From: Nitrospirota bacterium
Lineage (GTDB): Bacteria > Nitrospirota > UBA9217
NCBI GenBank assembly: GCA_029858565.1
Contig: JAOUEV010000005.1
Span: 1 to 64,000, forward strand
Direction of reading: 5' to 3'
Length of the DNA stretch: 64,000 nt
The notes beneath the pieces are model-generated. The model saw nothing but the letters and a program-made list of their open reading frames with translations. It made no database searches and was not told the origin of the DNA. The position numbers and the translations under genes were made by a program. This document shows, piece by piece, positions 49,893 to 58,889 of this stretch. Positions within the stretch are counted from its first letter, which is position 1; every line of letters starts with the position of its first letter.

Positions 49893-50321
49893 ATGTCATC
49901 AGGCATCCCGGTTTTGACGCAAAAAGGCAAAGAGGCAGTCAAAAACCTCCAGATCAATCTCACCGCGCGCTGCAGAAACATTCTGGTCCAGGTGGACGGC
50001 AAACGTTCGCTTGACGACATCCGCGTTCTCTTCCGGGGGCTCGACGGCCTGGAGGACGGGATCCAGCGGCTCGTGAGCGAAGGATTCATCGACATCGGCA
50101 AGGCATGCACCGATATCGTGAAGGAACTGGTGAACAATCAGCTCGGAACGAAAAGCGCAACGCTCCTTCGCAAGATCGACGAAATGCATGGAAAATACGG
50201 AGATACCTGCTGGGAACATCTGGACGAACTGAACAAGGCCGCGCGCCTGTTCTACGGTGAAATCGTCGCGCAGAACCTTACTTCCGAAATCACGAAAATC
50301 CTGAAGGACGCGAAGCGATAG
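49893..50321 (+). CDS. Hypothetical protein in PilT-linked cluster
   Basis: 142 residues, soluble, mostly helical. Begins MSSGIPVLTQKGKEAVKNLQINLTARCRNILVQVDGKRSLDDIRVLFRGLDGLEDGIQRLVSEGFI, resembling the small domains found in PilZ-like or pilus regulator proteins, then VKELVNNQLGTKSATLLRKIDEMHGKYGDTCWEHLDELNKAAR. I cannot name the family. It lies between DsrE-like and the PilT gene and may be cotranscribed. Confidence 0.6.
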   Translation: MSSGIPVLTQKGKEAVKNLQINLTARCRNILVQVDGKRSLDDIRVLFRGLDGLEDGIQRLVSEGFIDIGKACTDIVKELVNNQLGTKSATLLRKIDEMHGKYGDTCWEHLDELNKAARLFYGEIVAQNLTSEITKILKDAKR

Positions 50322-50433
50322 CGTTGTTGCCGGGCCCCTCCCTCCCTCTTCCCGCTGGAAAAAGCCTTTCAACTGTGCTAGAGTAATAGCCATTGGTTCC
50401 CCATTTTTCGCGTCTCTTTTTAGGAAAGGTGCC

Positions 50434-51921
50434 ATGGCCCAACTCGACAAGCTCATCGACAAACTCCAAGACGATCAGGAGATCATCATGGAATCGGGCA
50501 AGACGCCGATGCTCAAATCCGACGCCGGCATGAAACCGATGATCAACCAGCAGCTTTCAGCGCAGCAGCTCATCGCGCTGCTCCAGGAGATCGCGCCGCT
50601 CTCGAACCGGGCGACGCTCGCCCAGCGGAAGCCGGCGAAATTCGATTACACCGTTGGCAGCAAGACCGTCACCGTGAATTACGCGCCCCAGGGCGACCGG
50701 ATCACGGCGACCATCGCGGTTCCGGGCGATGAGGTGCTCGAGGATGTGGCGGCCAAAGCGGCAGCAGCAGCGCCCGCCGCCGCCACTGCCATGGATGCGC
50801 TCATCAAGGCAAAGCAAGCAGGCGGGGAACCGGAGATCAACCTGCTGCTCCGCCGCATGTTCAAGATGAACTGTTCGGACCTCCATCTTACGTCGAATCA
50901 CAAGCCCATGGTCCGGCTGCACGGTGAAATGCAGGAGTTCGAGGACCTCCCCCCCACGACCCCGGAGCGGATGAACAGCATGCTTCGGGAGATCATGCCG
51001 CCGCACAATGTGGTCCAGTACGATGAGGTGCACGACGCGGACTTTGCCCATGAGATCCAGGGACTGGCACGCTTCCGGGTGAACGTGTTCATGGACCGTT
51101 TCGGCATGGGCGCCGTCTTCCGCCAGATCCCCATGGAGATCGTGACCGCGGAAAAGCTCGGGCTCTCCAAGGAGGTCCTGGACCTGTGCTACCTGTCCAA
51201 GGGGCTCGTTCTCGTGACCGGGCCGACGGGGTCGGGCAAATCGACCACCCTGTGCGCGCTGGTAGACTTCATCAATCGCAACAGAAAGGACCATATCATC
51301 ACGATCGAAGACCCGATCGAGTTCGTACATCCCAAGAAGAACTGCCTGATCAACCAGCGCGAGGTGCATGTCCACACCAAGTCGTTCTCCAACGCCCTGC
51401 GCGCCGCCCTGCGCGAAGACCCGGACATCGTGCTCGTCGGCGAAATGCGTGACCTCGAGACCATCGCCATCGCGATCGAGACCGCGGAGACGGGCCACCT
51501 CGTCTTCGGCACGCTGCACACGACAACGGCGGCGTCCACTGTCGACCGCATCATCGACCAGTTCCCCGCCGACCGGCAGGCACAGATCCGGGCCATGCTC
51601 GCCAATTCCCTCAAGGGCGTGATTTCCCAGACCCTGTGCAAAAAGCTCCAGGGAGGACGGACCGCCGCGCTTGAGATCCTGTTCATCAACAGCGCGGTCT
51701 CGAACCTCATCCGGGAAGGCAAGATCTACCAGATCCCATCGATCATGCAGACCGCCAAGAGCCAGGGCATGGTCCTTCTGAACGAGGCGCTCTTCAAGCT
51801 GGTTGTCGACAAGACCGTAGCGCCCGAAGAGGCATACATCAAGGCCATTGACAAGCAGGGGTTCGTCACCATGCTCAAATCAAAAGGCATCACCGTGAAC
51901 ATGCAGGGATTGGGCGAGTAA
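50434..51921 (+). CDS. PilT-family twitching ATPase
   Basis: 495 residues, longer than the usual 350-370 because of a 130-residue N-terminal extension. The ATPase core has the N-terminal FRVN-type sub-domain (DFAHEIQGLARFRVNVFMDRFG), Walker A GPTGSGKST near 264, ASP box ITIEDPIEFVHPKK, Walker B DIVLVGEMRDLET near 331, and the His box TGHLVFGTLHTTTAASTVDRIIDQFP. PilT retracts type IV pili. The extension may be a regulatory domain. It sits between two unknown genes and upstream of GAF-GGDEF, suggesting pilus or motility signalling. Confidence 0.9.
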   Translation: MAQLDKLIDKLQDDQEIIMESGKTPMLKSDAGMKPMINQQLSAQQLIALLQEIAPLSNRATLAQRKPAKFDYTVGSKTVTVNYAPQGDRITATIAVPGDEVLEDVAAKAAAAAPAAATAMDALIKAKQAGGEPEINLLLRRMFKMNCSDLHLTSNHKPMVRLHGEMQEFEDLPPTTPERMNSMLREIMPPHNVVQYDEVHDADFAHEIQGLARFRVNVFMDRFGMGAVFRQIPMEIVTAEKLGLSKEVLDLCYLSKGLVLVTGPTGSGKSTTLCALVDFINRNRKDHIITIEDPIEFVHPKKNCLINQREVHVHTKSFSNALRAALREDPDIVLVGEMRDLETIAIAIETAETGHLVFGTLHTTTAASTVDRIIDQFPADRQAQIRAMLANSLKGVISQTLCKKLQGGRTAALEILFINSAVSNLIREGKIYQIPSIMQTAKSQGMVLLNEALFKLVVDKTVAPEEAYIKAIDKQGFVTMLKSKGITVNMQGLGE

Positions 51922-51936
51922 GAGGAGGCGCATGTC

Positions 51937-52401
51937 ATGAACGGTCATCGAGAATTTGCGGTTCCCAAGGAAAAACAGCTTGTCACGGTCCACCTCCTCG
52001 GCGGGGAAATCGGAGAAGGCAACATCTTCCTGGAGTTTTACCCCGATGCCAGAACGCTCCATCAGAAGATCGTCGCTTTTCTCGAGGACAAGAACGAGTT
52101 TTTCCCCCTCTCCAGCGGAGGTGCGCCGGAGTTCGTAAGGAAAAGGTCCATCCGCATGGTCGAGGTCCACTATCCCGAGGACGAAGACCAGTTCAACATC
52201 ATGCACGTCGAGCTTGTCACGGTCGTGTTCCGCGACGGTTCGCAGGTGAGCGGTGACCTGCTGGCCGATGTTCCCGAGGAGAAGAAACGTCTCTCCGACT
52301 GCCTCAATCTCCCCTTGAACTTCCTCTGCACGCGCACCTACGGGAAGGTGAGCTACATCAACAAGGATTCCATCCTGAAGGTCACGACCGCGGGGAAGTA
52401 G
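51937..52401 (+). CDS. Hypothetical protein downstream of PilT
   Basis: 154 residues with a GAGGAGG site ten bases before the ATG. Beta-rich, soluble, mixed: FAVPKEKQLVTVHLLGGEIGEGNIFLEFYPDARTLHQKIVAFLEDKN, then RKRSIRMVEVHYPEDEDQFNIMHVELVTVVFRDGSQVSGDLLADVPEE. The segment resembles the beta-barrel cores found downstream of PilT in some delta-type bacteria. No family is recognised with confidence. Confidence 0.6.
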   Translation: MNGHREFAVPKEKQLVTVHLLGGEIGEGNIFLEFYPDARTLHQKIVAFLEDKNEFFPLSSGGAPEFVRKRSIRMVEVHYPEDEDQFNIMHVELVTVVFRDGSQVSGDLLADVPEEKKRLSDCLNLPLNFLCTRTYGKVSYINKDSILKVTTAGK

Positions 52402-52529
52402 CAGGACCAGGTTCAAGGTATTACCTCATCGCAGCACCCGGGAGCCGGGCAGAATCCTGCCTGATTCAGAATCGGATATTCGTCCGCCCGCGGGCACAGG
52501 CGAGCGCTGACAACAAGAACGTTACCGTC

Positions 52530-53618
52530 ATGACCGCTCTGCGCGACTACAAACCTCTCTTCTACAGCAAGCTCACGGAAACCCATCTGTTCAGCGAGGT
52601 TGGCCGGATCATCGCGTCCGAGCTGGAATCCCGGGACCTGATCCGCAAGATCATCGCCGCTATCGGGAAGTCCATCCAGTTCGAGGAGGCATCGGTCTAC
52701 GTGGTCAAGAAGGACCTTACGGGCCTCATCCCGATGTTCTTGAGCAATCCCGCGCCCGGCCGTGAACCATTCCAGACCATCTACTTCGACAATGGCGCTC
52801 CAGGCGAGATCGCGGCGAGCGGCGAACCTCTCATTCTTACCGACTGTTCCGCGTGGGAAACCTTTCTCCATTTCCCCGGCGAACAGCGCAGGTCCGGCAG
52901 TTATGTGGGCATTCCCCTCAAGAACGATATCCGCATTGTTGGCGTAATGGGGTTCAGCCACAGCAGACCGTCAGCATTCACCGTCGACGACTTCGACCTT
53001 TTACGCACACTGTCCCATACGATCTCGGCAGGCATTGAGAAGGCTGACCTCTTCATGAAGGCAATGGAGATCGCGAGGTCCGACGAGCTGACCGGCCTGT
53101 TCAATTACCGGGTGCTCCTGGAGAAGCTCGCTGAGGAGATCGGCAGGCAGGCGAGAACCGGCAGGGACCTTTCCTTTATCATGATCGACATCGACAACTT
53201 CAAACGCGTCAATGACCGCTATGGCCACCTCGAAGGGAGCCGGGTCCTGGCGCAGCTGGGCGCGCTTCTGCGGGATACATTCCGGACGGGAAGCACGGAC
53301 AGCTGCTACCGCTACGGCGGAGAGGAATTCTCGATCCTCCTGGCCGAAACGGATATCGGCAAGGCTTTGGAGGTTGCCGAGCGGTTGAGAAGTGCGATCG
53401 AGCAATACCCCTTCACGCTGAAATCGGCTCATTCCGACGAGGTCCTGACGGTGAGCCTCGGCGTTTCCTCCCGCCGGAAAGGCGACAGCAAGGGGGCCAT
53501 GGAGCTGATCCGGGAGGCCGATGTAGCTCTCTATCGGTCCAAATCCCTGGGTAAGAACAGGGTCACCGGCTACAGCGCTGACCTGACCATGCCGGACCGG
53601 ACCCAGAATATCCCGTGA
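52530..53618 (+). CDS. GAF-GGDEF diguanylate cyclase
   Basis: 362 residues. A GAF sensor domain (about 15-180, with SVYVVKKDLTG and IVGVMGFSHSRPSAFTVDDFDLLRTLSHTISAGIE) is followed by a GGDEF domain (about 190-350) with DELTGLFNYRVLLEKL, SFIMIDIDNFKRVNDRYGHLEGSRVL and the active-site loop YRYGGEEFSIL near 259-270. The A-site is intact, so it should make c-di-GMP from two GTP. The I-site RxxD before the loop is missing (it reads GSTD), suggesting no product inhibition at that site. The weak ribosome site makes the start slightly uncertain. Confidence 0.92.
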   Translation: MTALRDYKPLFYSKLTETHLFSEVGRIIASELESRDLIRKIIAAIGKSIQFEEASVYVVKKDLTGLIPMFLSNPAPGREPFQTIYFDNGAPGEIAASGEPLILTDCSAWETFLHFPGEQRRSGSYVGIPLKNDIRIVGVMGFSHSRPSAFTVDDFDLLRTLSHTISAGIEKADLFMKAMEIARSDELTGLFNYRVLLEKLAEEIGRQARTGRDLSFIMIDIDNFKRVNDRYGHLEGSRVLAQLGALLRDTFRTGSTDSCYRYGGEEFSILLAETDIGKALEVAERLRSAIEQYPFTLKSAHSDEVLTVSLGVSSRRKGDSKGAMELIREADVALYRSKSLGKNRVTGYSADLTMPDRTQNIP

Positions 53619-53708
53619 TGCCTGCCCGAGCTGCAATACATTCCGGTAGTCTGTCGCCACAGGGAATTGACGTCGGCCAACAGGTAATGGCCGTGCCGGG
53701 CGCACAAC

Positions 53709-53738
53709 AAAAAACGGCCTGTCTTCGAAGACAGGCCG
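53709..53738. terminator. Terminator after ychF
   Basis: CGGCCTGTC-TTCG-AAGACAGGCCG-type hairpin (53715-53738 core). On the - strand it ends with TTTTTT at 53709-53714. It ends the - strand ychF transcript and lies past the + strand GGDEF gene, so it may serve both. Confidence 0.85.
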
Positions 53739-53769
53739 CTCGTTATTACTTGCTCCACTTTTCTCCCGG

Positions 53770-54864
53770 CTACACATTGAACCGGAAGTTCATGATATCC
53801 CCGTCTTTGACCACGTACTCCTTGCCTTCGGAGCGGAGCATTCCCGCAGCCTTGACCGCCTGCTCGTTCTTATACTTCATCAGGTCGTCAAAGTGGAAGA
53901 CCTCCGCGCGGATGAATCCCTTTTCAAAATCCGAATGGATCTTTCCCGCTGCCTGCGGCGCCTTGGTGCCCTTGACAATGGTCCAGGCCCGCACTTCCTT
54001 CTCGCCCGCGGTCAGATAGGTGATAAGCCCTAAAAGTTCGTAGCCTGCGCGGATCATCCGGTCGAGGCCTGATTCCTTGAGCCCCATGCCGGCGAGGTAC
54101 TCTTTCCGCTCGTCGGGCGGCAGCTGGGCGATCTCGCCCTCCACCTGGCCGGAGATCACAACAACCCGGGCGCCCTCCGCTTCAGCGATCTTCTTCACGG
54201 CATCCACATGGGGATTCGGCTTGTCCACCATGTCCTCGGCGACATTCGCCACGTACAGGACAGGCTTCGCCGATAACAAGGCATAGCTCTTGAGCCACAG
54301 GAACTCTTCATCGGAATGGCTGGCTCTGCGGATGGGTTCGCCCTTTGCGAGCATATCCTTGAGCCGCCGCATGAACTCCACTTCCTCCAGGGCCTTTTTA
54401 TCGCCGGTCTTGGTCATCTTCTCCGCCTTGTACAACCGCTTCTCGACGGCATCCAGATCGGCAAGCATAAGCTCCGCTTCGATCACTTCGATGTCCTCTT
54501 TGGGATCCACCTTGTTCGCGACATGAATGACGTTGGGGTCCTCGAAGCAACGGACCACATGCGCGATCGCATCCACCTCGCGGATATTGGCCAGGAACTT
54601 GTTGCCCAGCCCCTCTCCCTTGGAAGCGCCCTTCACCAGTCCGGCGATATCCACGAACTCCATGGTCGTGGGTACGATCTTTTGCGAATGGTAGATCTCG
54701 GCGAGTTTCCCCAGCCGCTCATCAGGCATGTCCACCACGCCTACGTTCGGATCAATGGTGGTAAAAGGATAATTCGATGCCTGTGCTCCGGCCGATGTGA
54801 GCGCGTTGAATATAGTGGACTTGCCCACGTTGGGAAGCCCTACGATGCCGCAATTGAAACCCAT
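53770..54864 (-). CDS. ychF: Redox/ribosome-associated GTPase/ATPase YchF
   Basis: 364 residues of the OBG/YchF family. G1 [36 protein letters not shown] at 8-43, G3 [31 protein letters not shown]4-equivalent NKVDPKED, and a C-terminal TGS domain with [46 protein letters not shown]. It hydrolyses ATP (and GTP) and binds ribosomes. Directly followed downstream by pth, the usual order in these bacteria. Confidence 0.95.
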   Translation of the reverse strand: MGFNCGIVGLPNVGKSTIFNALTSAGAQASNYPFTTIDPNVGVVDMPDERLGKLAEIYHSQKIVPTTMEFVDIAGLVKGASKGEGLGNKFLANIREVDAIAHVVRCFEDPNVIHVANKVDPKEDIEVIEAELMLADLDAVEKRLYKAEKMTKTGDKKALEEVEFMRRLKDMLAKGEPIRRASHSDEEFLWLKSYALLSAKPVLYVANVAEDMVDKPNPHVDAVKKIAEAEGARVVVISGQVEGEIAQLPPDERKEYLAGMGLKESGLDRMIRAGYELLGLITYLTAGEKEVRAWTIVKGTKAPQAAGKIHSDFEKGFIRAEVFHFDDLMKYKNEQAVKAAGMLRSEGKEYVVKDGDIMNFRFNV

Positions 54865-54884
54865 GCTGAACTCCTTTGTAATGA

Positions 54885-55448
54885 TTACTTCTGATTGACC
54901 GCATTCATCGCCTTGGTCAGGCCGTCGGCAATGATCATCCTGACGGCTTCCGCGGCCCGGTCGATTGCTTCGGCTGCTGCTGCACGTTCCTCTGCGCCAA
55001 AGGGGCTCAGAACATAATCAGCAGACTCCATTCCTGTGGGCGGCCGACCGATCCCCACCCGGACCCGGATGAAATCAGCGGAGCCGAGGCTGTCGATCAG
55101 GGAGCGCAGTCCATTATGACCGCCATGGCCGCCTCCGGTCTTGATGCGGACCGTCCCCAGCGGAAGGTCCAGCTCGTCATGGACAACGATAATGTCCCCC
55201 ACCGCGGCATAGGCATCGCGCATGACAGCAGCGACAGACCTGCCGCTGTCGTTCATAAATGTCTGTGGTTTGGCTACGAGAACGTTCTCGGCACCCAGAC
55301 GAAGCTTTCCCATGAGCGCGTGATGCTTTTCCTGCGCAAGCGGGGCGGCCGCCTGCCGCGCTAGCTCGTCGGCTGCCATGAACCCCGCGTTATGGCGGGT
55401 ACGTTCGTACTTCCTGCCCGGATTGCCGAGCCCGATAACGATCCTCAT
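54885..55448 (-). CDS. pth: Peptidyl-tRNA hydrolase
   Basis: 187 residues, the family length. GLGNPGRKYERTRHNAGFMAADELA at 6-30 with the catalytic His, KPQTFMNDSGRSV, DELDLPLGTVRIKTGGGHGGHNGLRSLIDSLGS and RVGIGRP are all Pth signatures. It recycles tRNA from drop-off peptidyl-tRNAs. Stop 20 bases before ychF's ribosome site. Confidence 0.96.
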   Translation of the reverse strand: MRIVIGLGNPGRKYERTRHNAGFMAADELARQAAAPLAQEKHHALMGKLRLGAENVLVAKPQTFMNDSGRSVAAVMRDAYAAVGDIIVVHDELDLPLGTVRIKTGGGHGGHNGLRSLIDSLGSADFIRVRVGIGRPPTGMESADYVLSPFGAEERAAAAEAIDRAAEAVRMIIADGLTKAMNAVNQK

Positions 55449-55582
55449 CGTTCTTGACCGGTCCGTCCCCCGCGGGGAGGAAATAGGCTGGGGTGCGTAT
55501 TGTCAGCATTCAAGGGAAAACCCATCTTCACGCGACCGCTCTTCAGGGGAGAAGAGAGCGTTCTGAACAGCCCCCAAAATAT

Positions 55583-55616
55583 CGGAACCCGAAACAGACT
55601 CCTGTTTCGGGTTCCG
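55583..55616 (-). terminator. Terminator/attenuator between rplY and pth
   Basis: On the - strand CGGAACCCGAAACAG-GAGT-CTGTTTCGGGTTCCG, a perfect 15-bp stem, followed by ATATTTTGGGGG. Probably ends or attenuates the rplY transcript before pth. Confidence 0.8.
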
Positions 55617-55643
55617 GAGCGTACATGACAGTTGCAGCTAAGG

Positions 55644-56384
55644 CTACTTCTTGGGAGCGGCTTCCTTGCCCTTGGCGCCGGCCGCGGGAGCAGCTTCCTT
55701 GCCCTTGGCGCCGGCCGGTGCAGCAGCCGCTTCGCCTTCTTCCTTCTTCTTGCCCACAACCTCGGGCTCGCCGGTTTCAGCGGTAGGCGCGGCCGACAGC
55801 ATGGCCTCAAGCTTCTCTGCCGAGATCGGCGGCTGAATGGTCGCGACCGTGGCGTCTCCGTCGGTCAGGATGCGGACGCCCTCAGGGGCCTTGATGTCCC
55901 GCACGTGCAGCGACTCGTTCACCTTGAGGTTGGTGATATCAACATTGATGGAGTCCGGGATATTGGTCGGAAGGCACTCCACCTCGAGCTGGCGCTGACC
56001 GTACTGGAAGATGCCGCCTTCCTTCACGCCGATGGAATTGCCCGTGATATGCACAGCCACCTGGATCTTCACCTTTTCGTTCATGGCGACTTCCATGAGG
56101 TCAAGATGCATCAGCGCTCCGGAGAGCGGATCGAGCTGGTAGTCCTTGATCAGCGCCAGGCGCTCGCCTGCGCCGGCACCGCCCTCCAGTTTCAGGTTGA
56201 TCAGCGCATGTTCGCCGCCCTCCCTGTTCAACACCTTCGTCACGTCCTTGTTGACCATCGAGATGGGCAGGGACTTGCCGTGGCTGTAGAGGACCGCCGG
56301 GATCATCTTGTTCCTGCGCAAACCCCGGGCAACCCCTTTGCCCGCATTCTCTCTCACTTGTGCCGTCATAGCTACGCGTTCCAT
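55644..56384 (-). CDS. rplY: 50S ribosomal protein L25, Ctc form
   Basis: 246 residues from ATG 56384, preceded by GGAGG. (An ATG at 56396 lies inside that site.) The 5S-binding N-terminal domain (MTAQVRENAGKGVARGLRRNKMIPAVLYSHGKSLPISMVNKDVTKVL...) is followed by the C-terminal Ctc beta domain. The end is an unusually Ala/Lys/Gly-rich tail AAAAPAGAKGKEAAPAAGAKGKEAAPKK. It lies upstream of pth and 126 bases downstream of prs, in the standard prs-rplY-pth-ychF order. Confidence 0.95.
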   Translation of the reverse strand: MERVAMTAQVRENAGKGVARGLRRNKMIPAVLYSHGKSLPISMVNKDVTKVLNREGGEHALINLKLEGGAGAGERLALIKDYQLDPLSGALMHLDLMEVAMNEKVKIQVAVHITGNSIGVKEGGIFQYGQRQLEVECLPTNIPDSINVDITNLKVNESLHVRDIKAPEGVRILTDGDATVATIQPPISAEKLEAMLSAAPTAETGEPEVVGKKKEEGEAAAAPAGAKGKEAAPAAGAKGKEAAPKK

Positions 56385-56509
56385 TGCTTCCTCCATATAC
56401 CGTGGTAATTACCCTAAAATGACCACTGATCAAGACAAATGAACACAGTTAAGATCAAACTGCCTTTATCTCTTCTTATCCGTGGTTGATGCTCTGTTTT
56501 ATATCATCT

Positions 56510-57460
56510 TCATACGAACAGCGAACTGAGCGACGATTCGTCATGAATGCGGTTCATCGCTTCGGCAAGAAGCGGCGCCACGGACAGGACCGTGAGCTTT
56601 TTGCATTCCTTCTGTTTGCTGTCGAGGGAGATCGTGTTCGTCACGATCAGCTCGTCGAGCGCGGAATCGTTGATCCGCTGGATCGCCGGTCCGGAAAGCA
56701 CCGCATGGGTACAAGCCGCCATGATCGCTCCGGCGCCCGCCTTCTTCAGAGCGCCCACGCCCTCGGTCATGGTACCCGCGGTATCCACCATGTCGTCAAG
56801 CAGCAGACAGTCGCGCCCATTCACGTCCCCGATGATATGCATGACCTGGGCCACATTGGCCTTTTCCCGGCGCTTGTCGATGATCGCCAGGGAAGCGTCC
56901 AGCCGTTTGGCAAAGGCCCGTGTGCGTTCCACGCCGCCCGCATCGGGTGATACCAGCGTAAGGTTCTTCAGGTTCTTCGACCGGATGTAGTCCAGCAGCA
57001 CCGGAGCGGCGAACAGGTTGTCCACCGGGATATTGAAGAATCCCTGGATCTGCCCTGCGTGCAGGTCGATGGTCAGCACCCGGTTCGCGCCGGCGGAGGT
57101 GATCAAATCGGCAACGAGTTTGGCCGTGATCGGCACGCGGGGCTGCGCTTTCCGGTCCTGCCTGCTGTACCCGTAATAGGGAAGCACCGCGGTGATGCGG
57201 GCTGCCGAAGCGCGCTTGAGCGCGTCGATCATGATCAGCAGTTCCATGAGATGCCGGTTCACCGGATTCGAGGTCGGCTGCACCACGAAGACCTCGGAAC
57301 CCCGGACATTATCAACGATCTGGACATTGATCTCCCCGTCGCTGAAACGGGTGACAACGGCGTTCCCCAGCGGAAGGTTCATCCGCTCACAGATCTCTTT
57401 CGCTAGAGCGGGATTGGCGTTCCCGGAAAAAACCTTGATGCCGTGCTTGGCTCTGACCAT
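56510..57460 (-). CDS. prs: Ribose-phosphate pyrophosphokinase
   Basis: 316 residues from ATG 57460 (AGAGGGAACG upstream). HGIKVFSGNANPALAKEI at the start, the flexible FVVQPTSNPVNRHLMELLIMIDALKRASAARITAVLPYYGYSRQDRKAQPRVPITAKL catalytic stretch, and the PRPP signature DCLLLDDMVDTAGTMTEGV near 217-235. It makes PRPP for purines, pyrimidines, His and Trp. The tRNA-Gln gene lies upstream, before spoVG. Confidence 0.96.
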   Translation of the reverse strand: MVRAKHGIKVFSGNANPALAKEICERMNLPLGNAVVTRFSDGEINVQIVDNVRGSEVFVVQPTSNPVNRHLMELLIMIDALKRASAARITAVLPYYGYSRQDRKAQPRVPITAKLVADLITSAGANRVLTIDLHAGQIQGFFNIPVDNLFAAPVLLDYIRSKNLKNLTLVSPDAGGVERTRAFAKRLDASLAIIDKRREKANVAQVMHIIGDVNGRDCLLLDDMVDTAGTMTEGVGALKKAGAGAIMAACTHAVLSGPAIQRINDSALDELIVTNTISLDSKQKECKKLTVLSVAPLLAEAMNRIHDESSLSSLFV

Positions 57461-57496
57461 CGTTCCCTCTTGGCGCTGCCGCGTCATGCCGGTTCT

Positions 57497-57571
57497 GTGG
57501 TTCGGGGACAGGGAGTCGAACCCCGATTCAAGGCTTCAAAGGCCTCTGTCCTACCATTAGACGATCCCCGA
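57497..57571 (-). tRNA. tRNA-Gln (anticodon TTG)
   Basis: On the - strand the cloverleaf begins TCGGGGATCGTC, anticodon stem-loop GAGGC-CTTTGAA-GCCTT (anticodon TTG, codon CAA), T-arm with GGTTCGACTCC, discriminator A and encoded CCA at 57497-57499. Length 75. It sits between spoVG and prs, as in related genomes. Confidence 0.95.
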
Positions 57572-57587
57572 GCATGGGGTGAAACAG

Positions 57588-57614
57588 GAAAAGGATAGGC
57601 GCTGCGCCTATCCT
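57588..57614 (-). terminator. Terminator after spoVG
   Basis: On the - strand AGGATAGGCGC-A-GCGCCTATCCTTTT. It lies between spoVG's stop and the tRNA-Gln gene. Confidence 0.8.
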
Positions 57615-57647
57615 CTCTGGATTGATACCGAATCGGCTGCGTACTGC

Positions 57648-57953
57648 TTATGGTGCGTCCGGAGGGATTTCCGTCTTCTCCGGCCGCTTGGTGGGATTGG
57701 CAAGCTCCCGCTCATATTCCGCCAGCACCCTGGTCTCGATCATCTGGCGGGTTTCGCTATTCAGCGGATGGGCAATGTCCTTGAAGGTCCCATCCTTCAT
57801 TTTTCTGCTGGGCATTGCCACGAACAGGCCCGTGTTCCCATGGATGACCCGGAGGTCCCTGATAAGAAAAACAGTATCCAGGGTGATGGTGGCATAGGCC
57901 TTTAATCGCTCTTCGTTGACGACAGGAAACACCCGGACTTCCGTGATCTCCAT
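57648..57953 (-). CDS. spoVG: Septation regulator SpoVG
   Basis: 101 residues. MEITEVRVFPVVNEERLKAYATITLDTVFLIRDLRVIHGNTGLFVAMPSRKMKDGTFKDIAHPLNSETRQMIE is the full SpoVG core, a small nucleic-acid-binding regulator (cell division, capsule and virulence genes in Firmicutes and others). A GGGGGG stretch precedes the ATG. Standard position upstream of tRNA-Gln/prs and downstream of ispE. Confidence 0.95.
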   Translation of the reverse strand: MEITEVRVFPVVNEERLKAYATITLDTVFLIRDLRVIHGNTGLFVAMPSRKMKDGTFKDIAHPLNSETRQMIETRVLAEYERELANPTKRPEKTEIPPDAP

Positions 57954-58013
57954 ACGCGCCCCCCTACCGTATGAACACCCAGTTCCTGTTGCTGGACAAC
58001 GCTGCGTTCCCCG

Positions 58014-58889
58014 TTACGGCGTGGACCGGAGATATTCCCCATACAGAGGCTCGGTCACGACCGGCGCCGGGAAGACCTTCCATCCCCGGGACCCGATCCG
58101 TTCCGCGGCCGTTCTGCATGCTGCCTCAGTTTCAAAGATCCCGAATACCGTCGGTCCGCTGCCGCTCATCCGCGCTCCAAGCGCTCCGGCATCCCGGAGT
58201 GCCTGTTCCATCTCTCCGATGACCGGATGGGCCGGCGCCGTGACCGTTTCCAGGTCATTGTGAAGCGACTGGGCCAGCTGACCGACTTTGAGCCTTGCAA
58301 TTTTATTACAGTCGACCTTCTTTGTCAACCGTAAATTTAGGTTCTTATAGACCCAGGCGGTCGAGGTCTCGAACCCCGGGTTCACCAGAAGTACCCAGAA
58401 CAGGGGAGGCGGCGGCAGGGTTTCCAGCACCTCTCCCCGTCCCCGGGCAATCGCCGTCGGGCCATGGAGAAAGAAGGGCACGTCCATGCCCAGGCCTGTG
58501 CCGATCTCCGCCAGCTGCGCCCGGGACAGGAGCCCTCCTGTCAAGACATTGCATGCCACGAGCACAGCTGCGGCATCACTGCTGCCGCCCCCCAGTCCCG
58601 CGGCAACGGGAATATTCTTGTTGATCGTGATGGAGAGCCCCATCCCGGGACGGGACCGGTCCAGCACTGCCCGGGCCGCGCGGTACGCGATGTTCCCCTC
58701 GCCGACCGGAACACCTGCGGCATCGCAGGTAACACTGATGCCGCCCTGTGCTTCCCGGACCGAAACACGGTCGTACAGGCCCACGGCCTGCATCAGCATT
58801 TCCACATCATGATAGCCGTCAGACCGCTTACCAAGGACAGAGAGGCAGAGATTGACCTTCGCCGGAGCGAACAACACCAGTTCCTTCAC
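58014..58889 (-). CDS. ispE: 4-diphosphocytidyl-2-C-methylerythritol kinase
   Basis: 291 residues, GHMP kinase of the MEP isoprenoid pathway. N-terminal FAPAKVNLCLSVLGKRSDGYHDVEMLMQ holds the substrate loop. The ATP loop is IPVAAGLGGGSSDAAAVL near 92-109. The end has ARMSGSGPTVFGIFETEAAC. It phosphorylates CDP-ME with ATP. Its ATG overlaps the stop of the LolB-like lipoprotein gene, so the three genes TPR, lipoprotein and ispE are translationally coupled. Confidence 0.95.
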   Translation of the reverse strand: MKELVLFAPAKVNLCLSVLGKRSDGYHDVEMLMQAVGLYDRVSVREAQGGISVTCDAAGVPVGEGNIAYRAARAVLDRSRPGMGLSITINKNIPVAAGLGGGSSDAAAVLVACNVLTGGLLSRAQLAEIGTGLGMDVPFFLHGPTAIARGRGEVLETLPPPPLFWVLLVNPGFETSTAWVYKNLNLRLTKKVDCNKIARLKVGQLAQSLHNDLETVTAPAHPVIGEMEQALRDAGALGARMSGSGPTVFGIFETEAACRTAAERIGSRGWKVFPAPVVTEPLYGEYLRSTP

